This document shows positions 7,617-15,968 of a DNA stretch of 64,000 bases, piece by piece; the stretch's first letter is position 1; each line of letters begins with the position of its first letter. Below the pieces are notes generated by a model that did no database searches, was not told the origin of the DNA, and was given only the letters and a program-made list of their open reading frames with translations. A program made the translations under genes and the position numbers. The stretch is taken from positions 310,001-374,000 of the forward strand of contig NZ_JANUCA010000001.1 in NCBI RefSeq assembly GCF_024807145.1. The letters run 5' to 3'. Source of the DNA: Microbacterium sp. AK031 (GTDB taxonomy: Bacteria > Actinomycetota > Actinomycetes > Actinomycetales > Microbacteriaceae).

Positions 7617-8912
7617 GTGAGTGCAGCGGGAGATCAGCAGGCGAAGGCGACTCTCACGATCGGTGGAACCACAGCGGAATTCCCAGTACTTCGTGGCACA
7701 GCAGGCAACGACAGCATCGACTTCTCGACGCTGACGAAGCAGACCGGGTACACCGGGCTCGACTACGGCTTCGTGAACACGGCATCCACCAAGTCCGAGA
7801 TCACCTTCATCGACGGCGACAAGGGCATCCTGCGGTATCGCGGCTACCCGATCGAGCAGATCGCGAAGAACTGCAGCTACCTCGAGGTGGCATGGCTGCT
7901 CATCTACGGTGAGCTGCCGTCGGCCGACGAGCTGGCGAACTTCGACGACCGTATTCGTCGCCACACGCTCCTGCACGAAGACCTGAAGCACTTCTTCTCC
8001 GCGCTGCCCCACACGGCTCACCCCATGTCGGTGCTGTCGTCGGCCGTCGCCGCGCTCTCGACGTACTACGAGGGCCAGACCGACCCGAACAACCCCGAGC
8101 ACGTCGAGCTGAACATGGTTCGCATGCTCGCCAAGCTGCCGGTCATCGCTGCCTATGCGCACAAGAAGAGCGTCGGGCAGGCGTTCCTCTACCCGGACAA
8201 CTCGCTGAGCTTCGTCGACAACTTCCTCAAGCTCAACTTCGGCGTGCACTCGGAGCCCTATGAGGTCAATCCGGTCATGTCGAAGGCGCTCGAGTTGCTG
8301 CTGATGCTGCACGAGGACCACGAGCAGAACGCGTCCACTTCGACCGTCCGGCTCGTCGGCTCGACCGGGGCGAACCAGTTCGCGTCGATCTCCGCCGGCA
8401 TCCAGGCCCTCTCCGGCCCGCTGCACGGCGGCGCGAACGAGGCTGTTCTCACGATGCTCGGACAGATCCGCGACTCGGGTCAGAGCGTCTCGCGCTTCGT
8501 GGAGAGTGTGAAGAACAAGGAAGACGGCGTGAAGCTGATGGGCTTCGGGCACCGCGTGTACAAGAACTACGACCCGCGCGCCAAGCTCGTCAAGGAAGCC
8601 GCTGATGAGGTGCTGCGCGAGCTCGGCGTCACCGATCCGCTTCTCGACGTCGCCAAGGAGCTCGAAGAGCTCGCTCTCGCGGACGACTACTTCAAGGAAC
8701 GTCGGCTGTACCCGAACGTCGACTTCTACACCGGCGTGATCTACAAGGCCATGGGCTTCCCGACGCGGATGTTCACCGTGCTGTTCGCGATCGGCCGCCT
8801 CCCGGGCTGGCTCGCTCAGTGGCGTGAGCTGAACCTCGACTCGCAGACCAAGATCGGCCGCCCGCAGCAGCTGTACACCGGGTCGCCCGAGCGTCAGTTC
8901 CCCACCCGCTGA
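7617..8912 (+). CDS. gltA: Citrate synthase
   Basis: A 431-residue hexameric-type citrate synthase, condensing acetyl-CoA with oxaloacetate as the entry step of the TCA cycle. The catalytic triad is intact: H270 (GPLHGGANE), H312 (GFGHRVYK) and D369 (NVDFYTG). The N-terminal beta-rich domain of about 60 residues is typical of actinobacterial and proteobacterial GltA. The GTG start is chosen because AAGGAGG lies just upstream at 7604-7610. The gene has its own leader and a strong terminator, so it is monocistronic. Confidence 0.97.
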   Translation: MSAAGDQQAKATLTIGGTTAEFPVLRGTAGNDSIDFSTLTKQTGYTGLDYGFVNTASTKSEITFIDGDKGILRYRGYPIEQIAKNCSYLEVAWLLIYGELPSADELANFDDRIRRHTLLHEDLKHFFSALPHTAHPMSVLSSAVAALSTYYEGQTDPNNPEHVELNMVRMLAKLPVIAAYAHKKSVGQAFLYPDNSLSFVDNFLKLNFGVHSEPYEVNPVMSKALELLLMLHEDHEQNASTSTVRLVGSTGANQFASISAGIQALSGPLHGGANEAVLTMLGQIRDSGQSVSRFVESVKNKEDGVKLMGFGHRVYKNYDPRAKLVKEAADEVLRELGVTDPLLDVAKELEELALADDYFKERRLYPNVDFYTGVIYKAMGFPTRMFTVLFAIGRLPGWLAQWRELNLDSQTKIGRPQQLYTGSPERQFPTR

Positions 8913-8924
8913 GCGGATGCGCGA

Positions 8925-8961
8925 AAGGCCCCGAATCCTCTGCGGAGGAGTTCGGGGCCTT
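8925..8961 (+). terminator. Terminator after citrate synthase
   Basis: Arms 8925-8935 and 8951-8961 pair perfectly over 11 bp and an inner CCTC/GAGG pairing extends the stem. It sits between convergent genes and may serve both strands. Confidence 0.8.
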
Positions 8962-8995
8962 CTGCGTACTTGGTGAGGCCGGCGTGGGGCAGGGC

Positions 8996-10447
8996 TCAGC
9001 GGCCCTGGAATCCGCCGCCCTGCGCGCGGCGTGAGCCGCGCGTGTCGACGCGCTGGCCGACCTGCAGGCCACGGGAGCGCTGACCCTGCTGGCCTGAGCG
9101 CTGAGCGTCGCCGTGCTGGCTCTGAGCCGCGGACTGACCCTGCCCGCCGGCGCCCTGCGGGCGGCGACGACGACGGGCCGGCGAACCGGAGGCAGGCCCA
9201 CCGCTCTGCTGCGTCTGCCGAGGCTTCCGCGGCTGCTGCTGCTGCTGCACCGGCTGCGCGGGAGCAGGACGCACATGTGCTGCGCGCTCTCCGACCAGCT
9301 CGGTCACGATGCCGGCGTTCACGTCTTCGAGTGCGGCGCTGATCTGCGCCTTGCGAAGAAGATCCTTCACGTCGCGGCGCTGTTCGGGCAGCACGACGGT
9401 GACGACGGTGCCCGCAGCGCCGGCGCGCGCGGTACGGCCGGAGCGGTGCAGGTACGCCTTGTGCTCCATCGGCGGGTCGACGTGGACGACCAGATCGACA
9501 TTGTCGACGTGCACGCCGCGCGCTGCGACGTCAGTGGCCACGAGCACGCGCACGCCGCCGTCGACGGGGTCGGCGGAGAACGCGCTGAGGTTGCGCTCGC
9601 GGGCGTTCTGCGACAGGTTGCCGTGCAGATCGACGGCGGGGATGCCGGCGGCGGTGAGCTGCTTGGCGAGCTTCTTCGCCTGGTGCTTGGTGCGGGTGAA
9701 GAGGATGCGGCGACCGGTGCCGGACGCGAGATCACGGACGAGGCCGGTCTTGTGCTCGGTGGAGGTGGTGACCAGCACGCGGTGGGTCATCTCGCCGACG
9801 GGAACGCTGGACTCGTCGACCTCGTGGCTGATCGGGTTCGAGAGGAAGCGGCGGGCGAGCGAGTCGATGCCGCGGTCGAGCGTCGCGCTGAAGAGCAGAC
9901 GCTGGCCGCCGGCAGGAGTCGCGGTGAGGATGCGGGTGACGCCGGGCAGGAAGCCCAGGTCGGCCATGTGATCGGCCTCGTCCAGCACGGCCACCTCGAC
10001 GGAGTCGAGTGAGACCACCTTCTGCTTCATGAGGTCTTCGAGACGGCCGGGGCAGGCCACGACGATGTCGACACCGCTGCGCAGCGCCTGCTCCTGCGGA
10101 CGCTGGCTGACACCGCCGAACACGGTGGTGACGCGGAGGCCGACGGCCTCGGCGAGAGGGGCGACGACCGCGGCGATCTGCGTGGCGAGCTCGCGGGTCG
10201 GTGCGAGCACTAGCCCACGCGGGTGGCCGGGACGGCTCTTGCGACCAGAGGCGATCAGGCTCGCCACCAGCGGGATGGCGAAAGCGATCGTCTTGCCGCT
10301 GCCGGTGCGGCCGCGACCGAGGAGGTCGCGTCCGGCGAGCGAGTCGGGAAGCGTGTCGCGTTGGATGGCGAACGCCTCGGTCTTGCCGTCTGCGGCGAGA
10401 ACCGAAGCGAGGGGCGCTGGCACGCCGAGTTCGAGGAAGGTAGGCAT
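8996..10447 (-). CDS. DEAD-box RNA helicase, RhlE type, with Q/R-rich tail
   Basis: A 483-residue helicase. Motif I is GRTGSGKT (46-53), the DEAD box is at 156-159, the SAT motif follows in LLFSATLD, and motif VI is HRSGRTARAG. The core ends near residue 380. A basic, glutamine- and glycine-rich disordered tail of about 90 residues follows (QQQQQPRKPRQ, ARRRRRPQG), typical of actinobacterial cold-shock/ribosome-assembly helicases. It probably remodels RNA in ribosome biogenesis or mRNA decay. A second helicase of the same general type lies at 26378-27889. The ATG at 10447 has GGAG 7 nt upstream. Confidence 0.93.
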   Translation of the reverse strand: MPTFLELGVPAPLASVLAADGKTEAFAIQRDTLPDSLAGRDLLGRGRTGSGKTIAFAIPLVASLIASGRKSRPGHPRGLVLAPTRELATQIAAVVAPLAEAVGLRVTTVFGGVSQRPQEQALRSGVDIVVACPGRLEDLMKQKVVSLDSVEVAVLDEADHMADLGFLPGVTRILTATPAGGQRLLFSATLDRGIDSLARRFLSNPISHEVDESSVPVGEMTHRVLVTTSTEHKTGLVRDLASGTGRRILFTRTKHQAKKLAKQLTAAGIPAVDLHGNLSQNARERNLSAFSADPVDGGVRVLVATDVAARGVHVDNVDLVVHVDPPMEHKAYLHRSGRTARAGAAGTVVTVVLPEQRRDVKDLLRKAQISAALEDVNAGIVTELVGERAAHVRPAPAQPVQQQQQPRKPRQTQQSGGPASGSPARRRRRPQGAGGQGQSAAQSQHGDAQRSGQQGQRSRGLQVGQRVDTRGSRRAQGGGFQGR

Positions 10448-10686
10448 AGGAATACTCCATGAGCGCGCGTCAGCGCGTCTGATTCGTGTGATGGGCGACC
10501 GCGCACAGGAAGTGCGCAGAGGTTCGCCGTTCGAAACGCCAACTGGTGGAGGAGCCGTTGAGCTCGCTACGGTCTGGAAAGACCCCGTGACGACGACGCA
10601 GTTGCCTCAAGTCTTTCTGGACAACTGTTCAACCTTACCAGGAGGTGCATGCCTCAGGCTGCATGCGACCCCGACCGGCGCGCCGG
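10448..10686. other. 239-bp intergenic region upstream of the helicase and downstream of dapD
   Basis: I see no gene here. It should carry the promoter and an mRNA leader for the helicase on the minus strand. A GC-rich inverted repeat (GCGCGC...GCGC) lies next to the helicase start, and GGTAAGGT on the minus strand (near 10630-10640) is a weak -10 candidate. At the dapD side there is a perfect palindrome (10673-10688). Confidence 0.4.
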
Positions 10687-10688
10687 TC
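10673..10688 (-). terminator. Palindrome at the dapD stop, possible terminator
   Basis: GACCGGCGCGCCGGTC is a perfect 16-bp palindrome that overlaps the dapD stop codon (10687-10689). There is no U tract. Confidence 0.35.
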
Positions 10689-11640
10689 AGGCGTGCAGCG
10701 CCTCGTTCAGCGTCACGCCGACACCGGCACGCTGCTTCGCCTCGATGGCGCCCGTGACCGAGTTGCGCCAGAAGAGCAGACCGTTCCGGCCCGACAGTTC
10801 CGCGGCCTTCACGATGCGCTTGCCGCCGTCGGCGGTGTTCGGCCCATCGACCAGGACCACCTTGGATCCGGCCGTGAGGTAAACGCCGGCTTCGAGGATG
10901 CAGTCATCGCCGAGGGCGATGCCCAGGCCCGCATTCGCGCCGAGCAGTGTGCGCTCGCCGATGGACACGCGCACGGTGCCGCCACCGGACAGCGTCCCCA
11001 TGATCGATGCGCCGCCGCCGATGTCGCTGCCTTCGCCGACCACGACGCCCTGCGAGATGCGACCTTCGACCATCGAGGCGCCGAGAGTGCCGGCGTTGAA
11101 GTTCACGAAGCCCTCGTGCATCACGGTGGTTCCGGGGGAGAGGTGTGCGCCGAGCCGCACGCGGGAGGCATCGGCGATGCGCACTCCGAGGGGCTGCACA
11201 TAGTCGGTGAGGCGGGGGAACTTGTCGAGGCCCTGCACCTGGATGCTGTGGCGCTGCAGCACTGGGCGCAGCCGCGCCGCATCGGCGGGGAGCATCGGTC
11301 CGGCCGTGGTCCAGGCGACGTTCGGCAGATGCGCGAAGATGCCGTCCAGGTTCAGTTCGTTCGGGCGCACGACGAGGTGGGACAGGGCGTGCAGACGGAG
11401 GTAGGCATCTGCGGTGGACGCCGGAGCCGCATCGAGGTCGATCTGCAGTTGCACCAATTCGGTGCGCACGTTGCGCCGATCGTCGACGTCGGCCAGCGGC
11501 TCCAGAGTCTCGGCGACGACCGCGGCCTCCGCAGCGTGGATCTCGCCGGCGGAGACCTCGGGGAACCAGGCATCCAGGACGGTGCCGTCTCCTGCGATCG
11601 TGGACAGTCCGACACCCCATGCAGTGCGCGCGTTGCTCAT
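10687..11640 (-). CDS. dapD: Tetrahydrodipicolinate N-succinyltransferase DapD
   Basis: A 317-residue protein. It catalyses succinyl transfer from succinyl-CoA to tetrahydrodipicolinate in the succinylase lysine/DAP pathway. The C-terminal half is a left-handed beta-helix of hexapeptide repeats (about 165-285, including GTLGASMVEGRISQGVVVG), as in actinobacterial group-2 DapD trimers. The frame stays open for another 190 codons upstream, but the homologous N-terminus begins MSNARTAWGVGLSTI. The ATG at 11640 is also preceded by TAGCGT with a 7-nt spacer. It diverges from dapE with 58 bp between starts, matching Rv1201c/Rv1202 of M. tuberculosis. Confidence 0.95.
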   Translation of the reverse strand: MSNARTAWGVGLSTIAGDGTVLDAWFPEVSAGEIHAAEAAVVAETLEPLADVDDRRNVRTELVQLQIDLDAAPASTADAYLRLHALSHLVVRPNELNLDGIFAHLPNVAWTTAGPMLPADAARLRPVLQRHSIQVQGLDKFPRLTDYVQPLGVRIADASRVRLGAHLSPGTTVMHEGFVNFNAGTLGASMVEGRISQGVVVGEGSDIGGGASIMGTLSGGGTVRVSIGERTLLGANAGLGIALGDDCILEAGVYLTAGSKVVLVDGPNTADGGKRIVKAAELSGRNGLLFWRNSVTGAIEAKQRAGVGVTLNEALHA

Positions 11641-11647
11641 GGTCTCA

Positions 11648-11653
11648 ACGCTA
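11648..11653 (-). promoter_or_regulatory. -10 element, leaderless start of dapD
   Basis: TAGCGT (minus strand), 7 nt before the ATG at 11640; fixes the start against the longer open frame. Confidence 0.6.
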
Positions 11654-11685
11654 CCGAACTTCCGAAAGCACATCGGCGCGAAGAC

Positions 11686-11691
11686 TACGCT
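11686..11691 (+). promoter_or_regulatory. -10 element, leaderless start of dapE
   Basis: TACGCT, 7 nt before the ATG at 11699. The dapD and dapE -10 hexamers are only 32 bp apart, back to back. Confidence 0.6.
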
Positions 11692-11698
11692 GGAGGAC

Positions 11699-12772
11699 AT
11701 GCTGCTCGATCTGACCGCCTCCTCCGTCGATCTCACCCGTGCGATCTGCGACATTCCCAGCGTCTCGGGCGATGAGGCGACGCTCGCCGACCTGATCGAA
11801 GCGTCCATCGCGCCGCTCGCGCACCTCGAGGTGATCAGGCACGGCAACACGATCGTCGCCCGCACGAACCTGGGGCGCGCACAGCGCGTCGTGATCGCAG
11901 GGCACATCGACACCGTGCCGATCAATGACAACGTCCCGACGCGCGACATCGCCGTGGCAGGCGAGCCGCACCTCTGGGGTCGCGGAACCGTCGACATGAA
12001 GGCCGGCGTCGCGGTCCAGCTCAAGCTTGCCGCAGAGCTCACCGCTCCCGTGGTCGACATCACCTGGATGTGGTACGACAACGAAGAGGTCGCCGCATCC
12101 CTCAACGGCCTGAATCTGCTCTCCGCCGATCGTCCCGATCTCTTCGCCGCAGACTTCGCGATTCTGGGTGAGCCGTCGAACGGCCAGGTCGAGGGCGGAT
12201 GCAACGGCACGCTCCGTGCGATCGTGAGGACCCATGGCGTCCGCGCTCACAGCGCACGTGCCTGGATCGGCGAGAACGCGATCCACCGCGCAGCTCCCAT
12301 CCTCGCCCGTCTCTCCGAGTACCGCGCGAAGGAGGTCACGGTGGAGGGCCTCGCCTATCGCGAGAGCCTCAGCGCCGTTCGCATCGTCGGCGGCGTCGCG
12401 GGCAATGTGATCCCCGATCTCTGCGAGGTCGAGATCAACTACCGGTTCGCGCCGAGCAAGACTGCGGCGGACGCGGCGACGCACGTGCGCGGAGTGCTCG
12501 AAGGCTTCGAGGTGGAGATCACCGACGCGGCCGATGGCGCCCGGCCCGGCCTTGACGCGCCGATCGCGCAGCAGTTCGTCGCCGCCGTCGGGGCCGAGCC
12601 GCGTCCCAAGTACGGCTGGACGGATGTCGCGCGCTTCTCCGCGCTCGGCATCCCTGCGGTCAACTACGGACCGGGCGATCCTCATCTCGCGCACCACGAC
12701 GAGGAGCGCGTGCCGCTCGCCCAGATCGACGCGGTCGAGCAGGGTCTGCGGGCGTGGCTCACCGCGCCGTGA
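11699..12772 (+). CDS. dapE: Succinyl-diaminopimelate desuccinylase DapE
   Basis: A 357-residue M20-family metallohydrolase that removes succinate from N-succinyl-LL-DAP to give LL-DAP. Metal-binding and catalytic residues are visible in IAGHIDTVP, LWGRGTVDMKAG, the NEEVAA pair of Glu, and the C-terminal HHDEERVP His. A central dimerisation (lid) domain spans about residues 175-280. The ATG at 11699 is preferred to the more upstream open frame because of the start context and the TACGCT element. The downstream membrane-protein gene overlaps its stop (GTGA). Confidence 0.94.
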   Translation: MLLDLTASSVDLTRAICDIPSVSGDEATLADLIEASIAPLAHLEVIRHGNTIVARTNLGRAQRVVIAGHIDTVPINDNVPTRDIAVAGEPHLWGRGTVDMKAGVAVQLKLAAELTAPVVDITWMWYDNEEVAASLNGLNLLSADRPDLFAADFAILGEPSNGQVEGGCNGTLRAIVRTHGVRAHSARAWIGENAIHRAAPILARLSEYRAKEVTVEGLAYRESLSAVRIVGGVAGNVIPDLCEVEINYRFAPSKTAADAATHVRGVLEGFEVEITDAADGARPGLDAPIAQQFVAAVGAEPRPKYGWTDVARFSALGIPAVNYGPGDPHLAHHDEERVPLAQIDAVEQGLRAWLTAP

Positions 12773-13971
12773 TCACGGTCGCGCGACGGTGGGCGAGCGT
12801 CCCGGTCATGTTGCGCATCGCGGTGATCTACGTCTTCGGACGTCTGGTCACCACCGGATTCCTGACCATCGCAGCCGAGCTCTCCGGCCCTGGCTCGCGC
12901 TTCGGCCAGGACGCCGGCATCGGCAGCTTCATCCTCGGCTGGGATGCGCAGTGGTACTGGCTGGTCGCATGGGAGGGTTATCCATCCGTCCTGCCGTTGA
13001 CGGAATCCGGTCAGGTGGCCGAGAACGCGTGGGCGTTCATGCCGCTCTACGCGTACGCGGCGCAGGTGGTCGGCATCCTGTTCGGATCCTGGGGTGCGGG
13101 CGCACTCGTGATCTCACTCGTCGCCGGGTTCTTCGCGTGCGTGATGCTGTACGGGCTGCTGCATGCGCGCATCGGCAATTCGGCGGCGCTGTGGGCGGCG
13201 ACGTTCTTCGCGTGGGGACCGCTGGCGGCGCTGTTCCAGGTCGGCTATGCCGAGGTGCTCTTCGTGCTGCTCCTGCTCATCGCCTTGGATCTCGTCTCGC
13301 GGCGCCGGTTCGGCTGGCTCTACCTCGTCATCGCGCTGATGGCATTCACTCGTCCCGGCGTGCTCGCTTTCGCGCTGTATCTCGGGCTTTACGGCATCCT
13401 GCGATGGATACGACGGCGCACGGATCCGCTGCCCGCACGACAGATCGTCCACATCGTCGCACTCGGGGCGGTGGCGACCGCGACCGGCTTCGCCTGGCAG
13501 GCGATCGCGGGCATCGTGACAGGCGACCCCGGCGCATACCTCGCGACGGAGCTCTCGTGGCGGCGCAACTGGGGGATCGACAGCGAAGGGTTCATCCCGT
13601 TCGACGGCTGGTGGCAGGCCGCGCAGTTCTGGTTCGCGCAGTGGGGCATGCCTGGGTGGTGGGGTCTGGTCGCATTCCTCCTGCTCGTGAGCGGTGTCGC
13701 TGCAGCGCTGCTGTTCGCACCGCAGGTGCGCCGGATCGGACCCGACCTGCGACTGTGGAGTGCGAGCTACCTGCTCTACCTGCTCGCGGTCTTCTTCCCG
13801 CAGTCGAGCACGTTCCGACTGCTGATGCCGATCACTCCGCTTTGGGGAGCTGTCGCAGTACCGCGGTCACGGCCCTATCGCATCGGAGTGCTGGCGCTCT
13901 GCCTGCTCGGCCAGTGGGTGTGGATCTATCACATGTATGCCCTCGGAAACACATACTGGCAGGTGCCGTGA
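12769..13971 (+). CDS. PIG-V-like GT-C mannosyltransferase (predicted)
   Basis: A 400-residue protein with about nine hydrophobic helices. GWDAQWYWLVAWEGYP in the first extracytoplasmic loop (about residues 60-75) and ENAWAFMPLYAYA resemble the WD-x-x-WY and W-A-F-F-P-L patterns of PIG-V (GPI mannosyltransferase II) relatives in actinobacteria, which transfer polyprenyl-phosphate-mannose. The acceptor is unknown; a cell-envelope mannan or lipoglycan is a guess. The GTG at 12769 overlaps the dapE stop by 4 bases and is preferred over the GTG at 12754. Its pairing with dapE probably reflects co-transcription rather than shared function. Confidence 0.7.
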   Translation: MITVARRWASVPVMLRIAVIYVFGRLVTTGFLTIAAELSGPGSRFGQDAGIGSFILGWDAQWYWLVAWEGYPSVLPLTESGQVAENAWAFMPLYAYAAQVVGILFGSWGAGALVISLVAGFFACVMLYGLLHARIGNSAALWAATFFAWGPLAALFQVGYAEVLFVLLLLIALDLVSRRRFGWLYLVIALMAFTRPGVLAFALYLGLYGILRWIRRRTDPLPARQIVHIVALGAVATATGFAWQAIAGIVTGDPGAYLATELSWRRNWGIDSEGFIPFDGWWQAAQFWFAQWGMPGWWGLVAFLLLVSGVAAALLFAPQVRRIGPDLRLWSASYLLYLLAVFFPQSSTFRLLMPITPLWGAVAVPRSRPYRIGVLALCLLGQWVWIYHMYALGNTYWQVP

Positions 13972-14026
13972 CCAGGCGTTCACGACGTATTCTTCCGCCG
14001 TGTGCTCCGAGGCGGAAGCATACCGA

Positions 14027-14032
14027 TAAACT
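14027..14032 (+). promoter_or_regulatory. -10 element candidate for the DUF3117 gene
   Basis: TAAACT about 33 nt before the ATG at 14065, leaving a short leader that carries a strong GGAGGAAAGG ribosome-binding site (14046-14055). Confidence 0.5.
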
Positions 14033-14064
14033 TGATGCATACCACCGGAGGAAAGGAAGCCACG

Positions 14065-14232
14065 ATGGCAGCGATGAAGCCGAGGACCGGAGACGGGCCA
14101 ATGGAGGCCGTGAAGGAGGGACGACTCATCATCGTGCGCGTTCCCCTCGAAGGCGGCGGCCGTCTGGTCGTCTCCGTGAACGATGCCGAAGCGAAGGAGC
14201 TTCACGACGTGCTTGCCGGCGTCGTGAGCTGA
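14065..14232 (+). CDS. DUF3117 small conserved actinobacterial protein
   Basis: A 55-residue protein starting MAAMKPRTGDGPMEAVKEG and continuing IIVRVPLEGGGRLVVSVN. This is the highly conserved DUF3117 family found across actinobacteria; function unknown. The GGAGGAAAGG about 10 nt upstream sets the ATG at 14065 as the start. Most of its neighbours look leaderless, so this well-formed Shine-Dalgarno suggests a highly translated message. Confidence 0.93.
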   Translation: MAAMKPRTGDGPMEAVKEGRLIIVRVPLEGGGRLVVSVNDAEAKELHDVLAGVVS

Positions 14233-14247
14233 TTTCCGATTTCACTT

Positions 14248-14285
14248 CGAAGGGGCGGCGGATCTTCTGATCCGCCGCCCCTTCG
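14248..14285. terminator. Bidirectional terminator between DUF3117 and O-methyltransferase
   Basis: Arms 14248-14264 and 14269-14285 form a perfect 17-bp stem with a 4-nt loop (TTCT), between convergent genes. Confidence 0.88.
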
Positions 14286-14297
14286 TGGTTCTTCGGA

Positions 14298-14933
14298 TCA
14301 GTCCCTGTGGATGCTGACGAGCTGCAGCAGTCCCTCGCCGACGGTCGAGATCGCGGCGAGCACGGCGGGTGACTCCTGAGTCTCCTGCACGAGAGAGCGA
14401 TAGGCGCTGGTCACTGCGTCGCGCTGCACAGGATCGGCGGCCCGGCCACCCGCGAGCACACGGGGGACGAGCACGAGGCCACCGGTGCGAGCGAGCCGCA
14501 ACCCGTGCTCGACGTACTCGATGACGTTCTCGGGGTCGGCATCGACCAGCACGATGTCGTAGGAATTCTCATTCATGCGCGGCAGAACGTCAGCGGCGCG
14601 CCCGGTGATGAACCTTGCCTTGGTCGGCGCCACTTTCGCCTCGCTGAAGCTGCGGCGTGCGGCGGCGAGGTGCTCTGGCTCGTTGTCGATCGACGTGAGC
14701 ACGGCCTGCGGCGCACCGCGCAGCAACCACAGCCCCGATACGCCCGCTCCCGTGCCGATCTCGACGATCGAACGGGCATTGGATGCCGCGGCGAGCACAG
14801 CCAGCTGCGCGCCGACCGGGGCGCTGACCGGCGCCGCGCCCAGCTCGATCGCGTGGGTTCGTGCGCGTGCGATGGCGGAGGGCTCGATGATGGCCTCGCG
14901 GATATATCGTGCGTTCGCGTCGTTCTCGCTCAT
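14298..14933 (-). CDS. SAM-dependent O-methyltransferase (catechol-OMT-like)
   Basis: A 211-residue class I methyltransferase. Motif I is VEIGTGAGVSGLWLLRG, and the metal/catalytic Asp lies in DIVLVDADPENVIEYVEHGL. It matches the family of small actinobacterial O-methyltransferases (Rv1220c in M. tuberculosis), whose natural substrate is unknown. GGAGCAGGG precedes the ATG at 14933. In M. tuberculosis sigE, rseA and htrA separate this gene from tatB; here tatB follows directly in the divergent direction. Confidence 0.88.
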   Translation of the reverse strand: MSENDANARYIREAIIEPSAIARARTHAIELGAAPVSAPVGAQLAVLAAASNARSIVEIGTGAGVSGLWLLRGAPQAVLTSIDNEPEHLAAARRSFSEAKVAPTKARFITGRAADVLPRMNENSYDIVLVDADPENVIEYVEHGLRLARTGGLVLVPRVLAGGRAADPVQRDAVTSAYRSLVQETQESPAVLAAISTVGEGLLQLVSIHRD

Positions 14934-15009
14934 GACCCTGCTCCCAGTGGATTCGCTGCTTCACTCAGAGTATTCGCATGCCGTGTAAGACGGAGGCAGG
15001 CGCGGCGAG

Positions 15010-15015
15010 TAGCCT
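15010..15015 (+). promoter_or_regulatory. -10 element, leaderless start of tatB
   Basis: TAGCCT lies exactly 6 nt before the ATG at 15022 and directly abuts another ATG at 15016. The usual spacing supports 15022 as the start. Confidence 0.6.
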
Positions 15016-15021
15016 ATGTAC

Positions 15022-15429
15022 ATGGATTTCGGGCTCACCTTCGAGAAGCTGCTGCTCATCGGTGTGATTGCAGCGCTCATCATCGGTCCGGAGCGCCTGC
15101 CGAAGGCTGCCGAGACCTTCGCCGGGTTCGTTCGCAGAGCGGGCGAGTATGTGCGTGAGACCAAGAGCAAGATGCGCGATGAGATCGGGCCCGAGATCGA
15201 CGATGTCGACTGGCGCAAGCTCGATCCGCGTCAGTACGACCCCCGCAGGATCATCCGCGACGCCCTGATGGACGATACGCCGTCGACGGCGGCCACTTCC
15301 GCTGCGGCGGGAGGCGCTGCGGCGGCAGTCAGCGCAGCGACGCCGGTGCTCGACCCGCCGCGCTCGCCACTGGTCCGGCCGGCGTTCACGAGCGATGCGC
15401 CGCCGCCGTTCGACCTCGAGGCGACCTGA
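15022..15429 (+). CDS. tatB: Twin-arginine translocase subunit TatB
   Basis: A 135-residue protein with the TatA/B fold: a short N-terminal membrane helix (FEKLLLIGVIAALIIGPERLP, about residues 6-25) with the TatB-type Glu and the GPERLP hinge, then an amphipathic helix and a charged, Ala/Pro-rich cytoplasmic tail. TatB recognises folded twin-arginine substrates with TatC; one likely substrate lies in this window (57083-58915). tatA and tatC are not here. The start could be 15016, but 15022 fits the -10 spacing. Confidence 0.9.
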   Translation: MDFGLTFEKLLLIGVIAALIIGPERLPKAAETFAGFVRRAGEYVRETKSKMRDEIGPEIDDVDWRKLDPRQYDPRRIIRDALMDDTPSTAATSAAAGGAAAAVSAATPVLDPPRSPLVRPAFTSDAPPPFDLEAT

Positions 15430-15430
15430 C

Positions 15431-15934
15431 TCAGATCTTCGACTTGAGCCGGGCGATGTCTGCATCGCTCAGCAGGGCGCGCGGCACCGCGGTGACGATC
15501 GAGGCGCCGCGGAGTTGCAGGATCACGGCGTGCCGCCCCACGCGCACGGCGCGGAACGTCGAGTAGGCCATGTCGGAGACGCCGTTCTTCGCGAACAGCC
15601 TGATCGTCTCGTCTTCGAGGCTCACACCCACTGACGACCCCGACGGCATCGCCGTCGTGATCGCCCGTCGCACCTGCGCGCGGGTGAAGACCATCGAGGC
15701 GATCGCGAACGCCGCGATCGCGACCAGCGTCCAGGTCAGCGTCGTCGTCTGTTCCTCGTCCGCTCCGCCGACGATCGAGAGGACGATCGCGTTGAGGATG
15801 AAAGCTGCCAGTAACGCGGCGTATGCGATGAGCGCGAGCGGCCTGGTCAGCGAATAGATCGTCGCATCTCCCGTCATGCCTCGAAGGAGCTCCGGATCGA
15901 CGGTCATCGAGCGGGGTCGGGAATCGCTGGTCAC
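15431..15934 (-). CDS. Two-TM membrane protein of unknown function
   Basis: A 167-residue protein with two hydrophobic helices (about residues 30-55 and 65-90) followed by a soluble C-terminal domain (VGVSLEDETIRLFAKNG...AVILQLRGASIVTAVPRALL) that looks PH-like or YcxB-like. No catalytic motif. The GTG at 15934 is used; a later ATG (MTVDPELL) is possible. It converges with tatB with a 1-bp gap. Confidence 0.65.
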   Translation of the reverse strand: MTSDSRPRSMTVDPELLRGMTGDATIYSLTRPLALIAYAALLAAFILNAIVLSIVGGADEEQTTTLTWTLVAIAAFAIASMVFTRAQVRRAITTAMPSGSSVGVSLEDETIRLFAKNGVSDMAYSTFRAVRVGRHAVILQLRGASIVTAVPRALLSDADIARLKSKI

Positions 15935-15968
15935 CTCACAAGTCTTTCACGACAGCGGCGCCGCACTC

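Noticed and set aside
7509..8552. A 347-codon open frame antisense to citrate synthase
   Set aside because: Shadow frame without domain; citrate synthase has intact catalytic residues.
10648..10667. GCATGC...GCATGC repeats as a second terminator or operator near dapD
   Set aside because: Short, self-palindromic words are common here and there is no gene start or U tract at the right distance.
10687..12210. A 507-codon open frame extending dapD upstream by 190 codons
   Set aside because: The extension runs antisense to dapE, and the DapD N-terminus (MSNARTAWG) together with the TAGCGT element sets the start at 11640.
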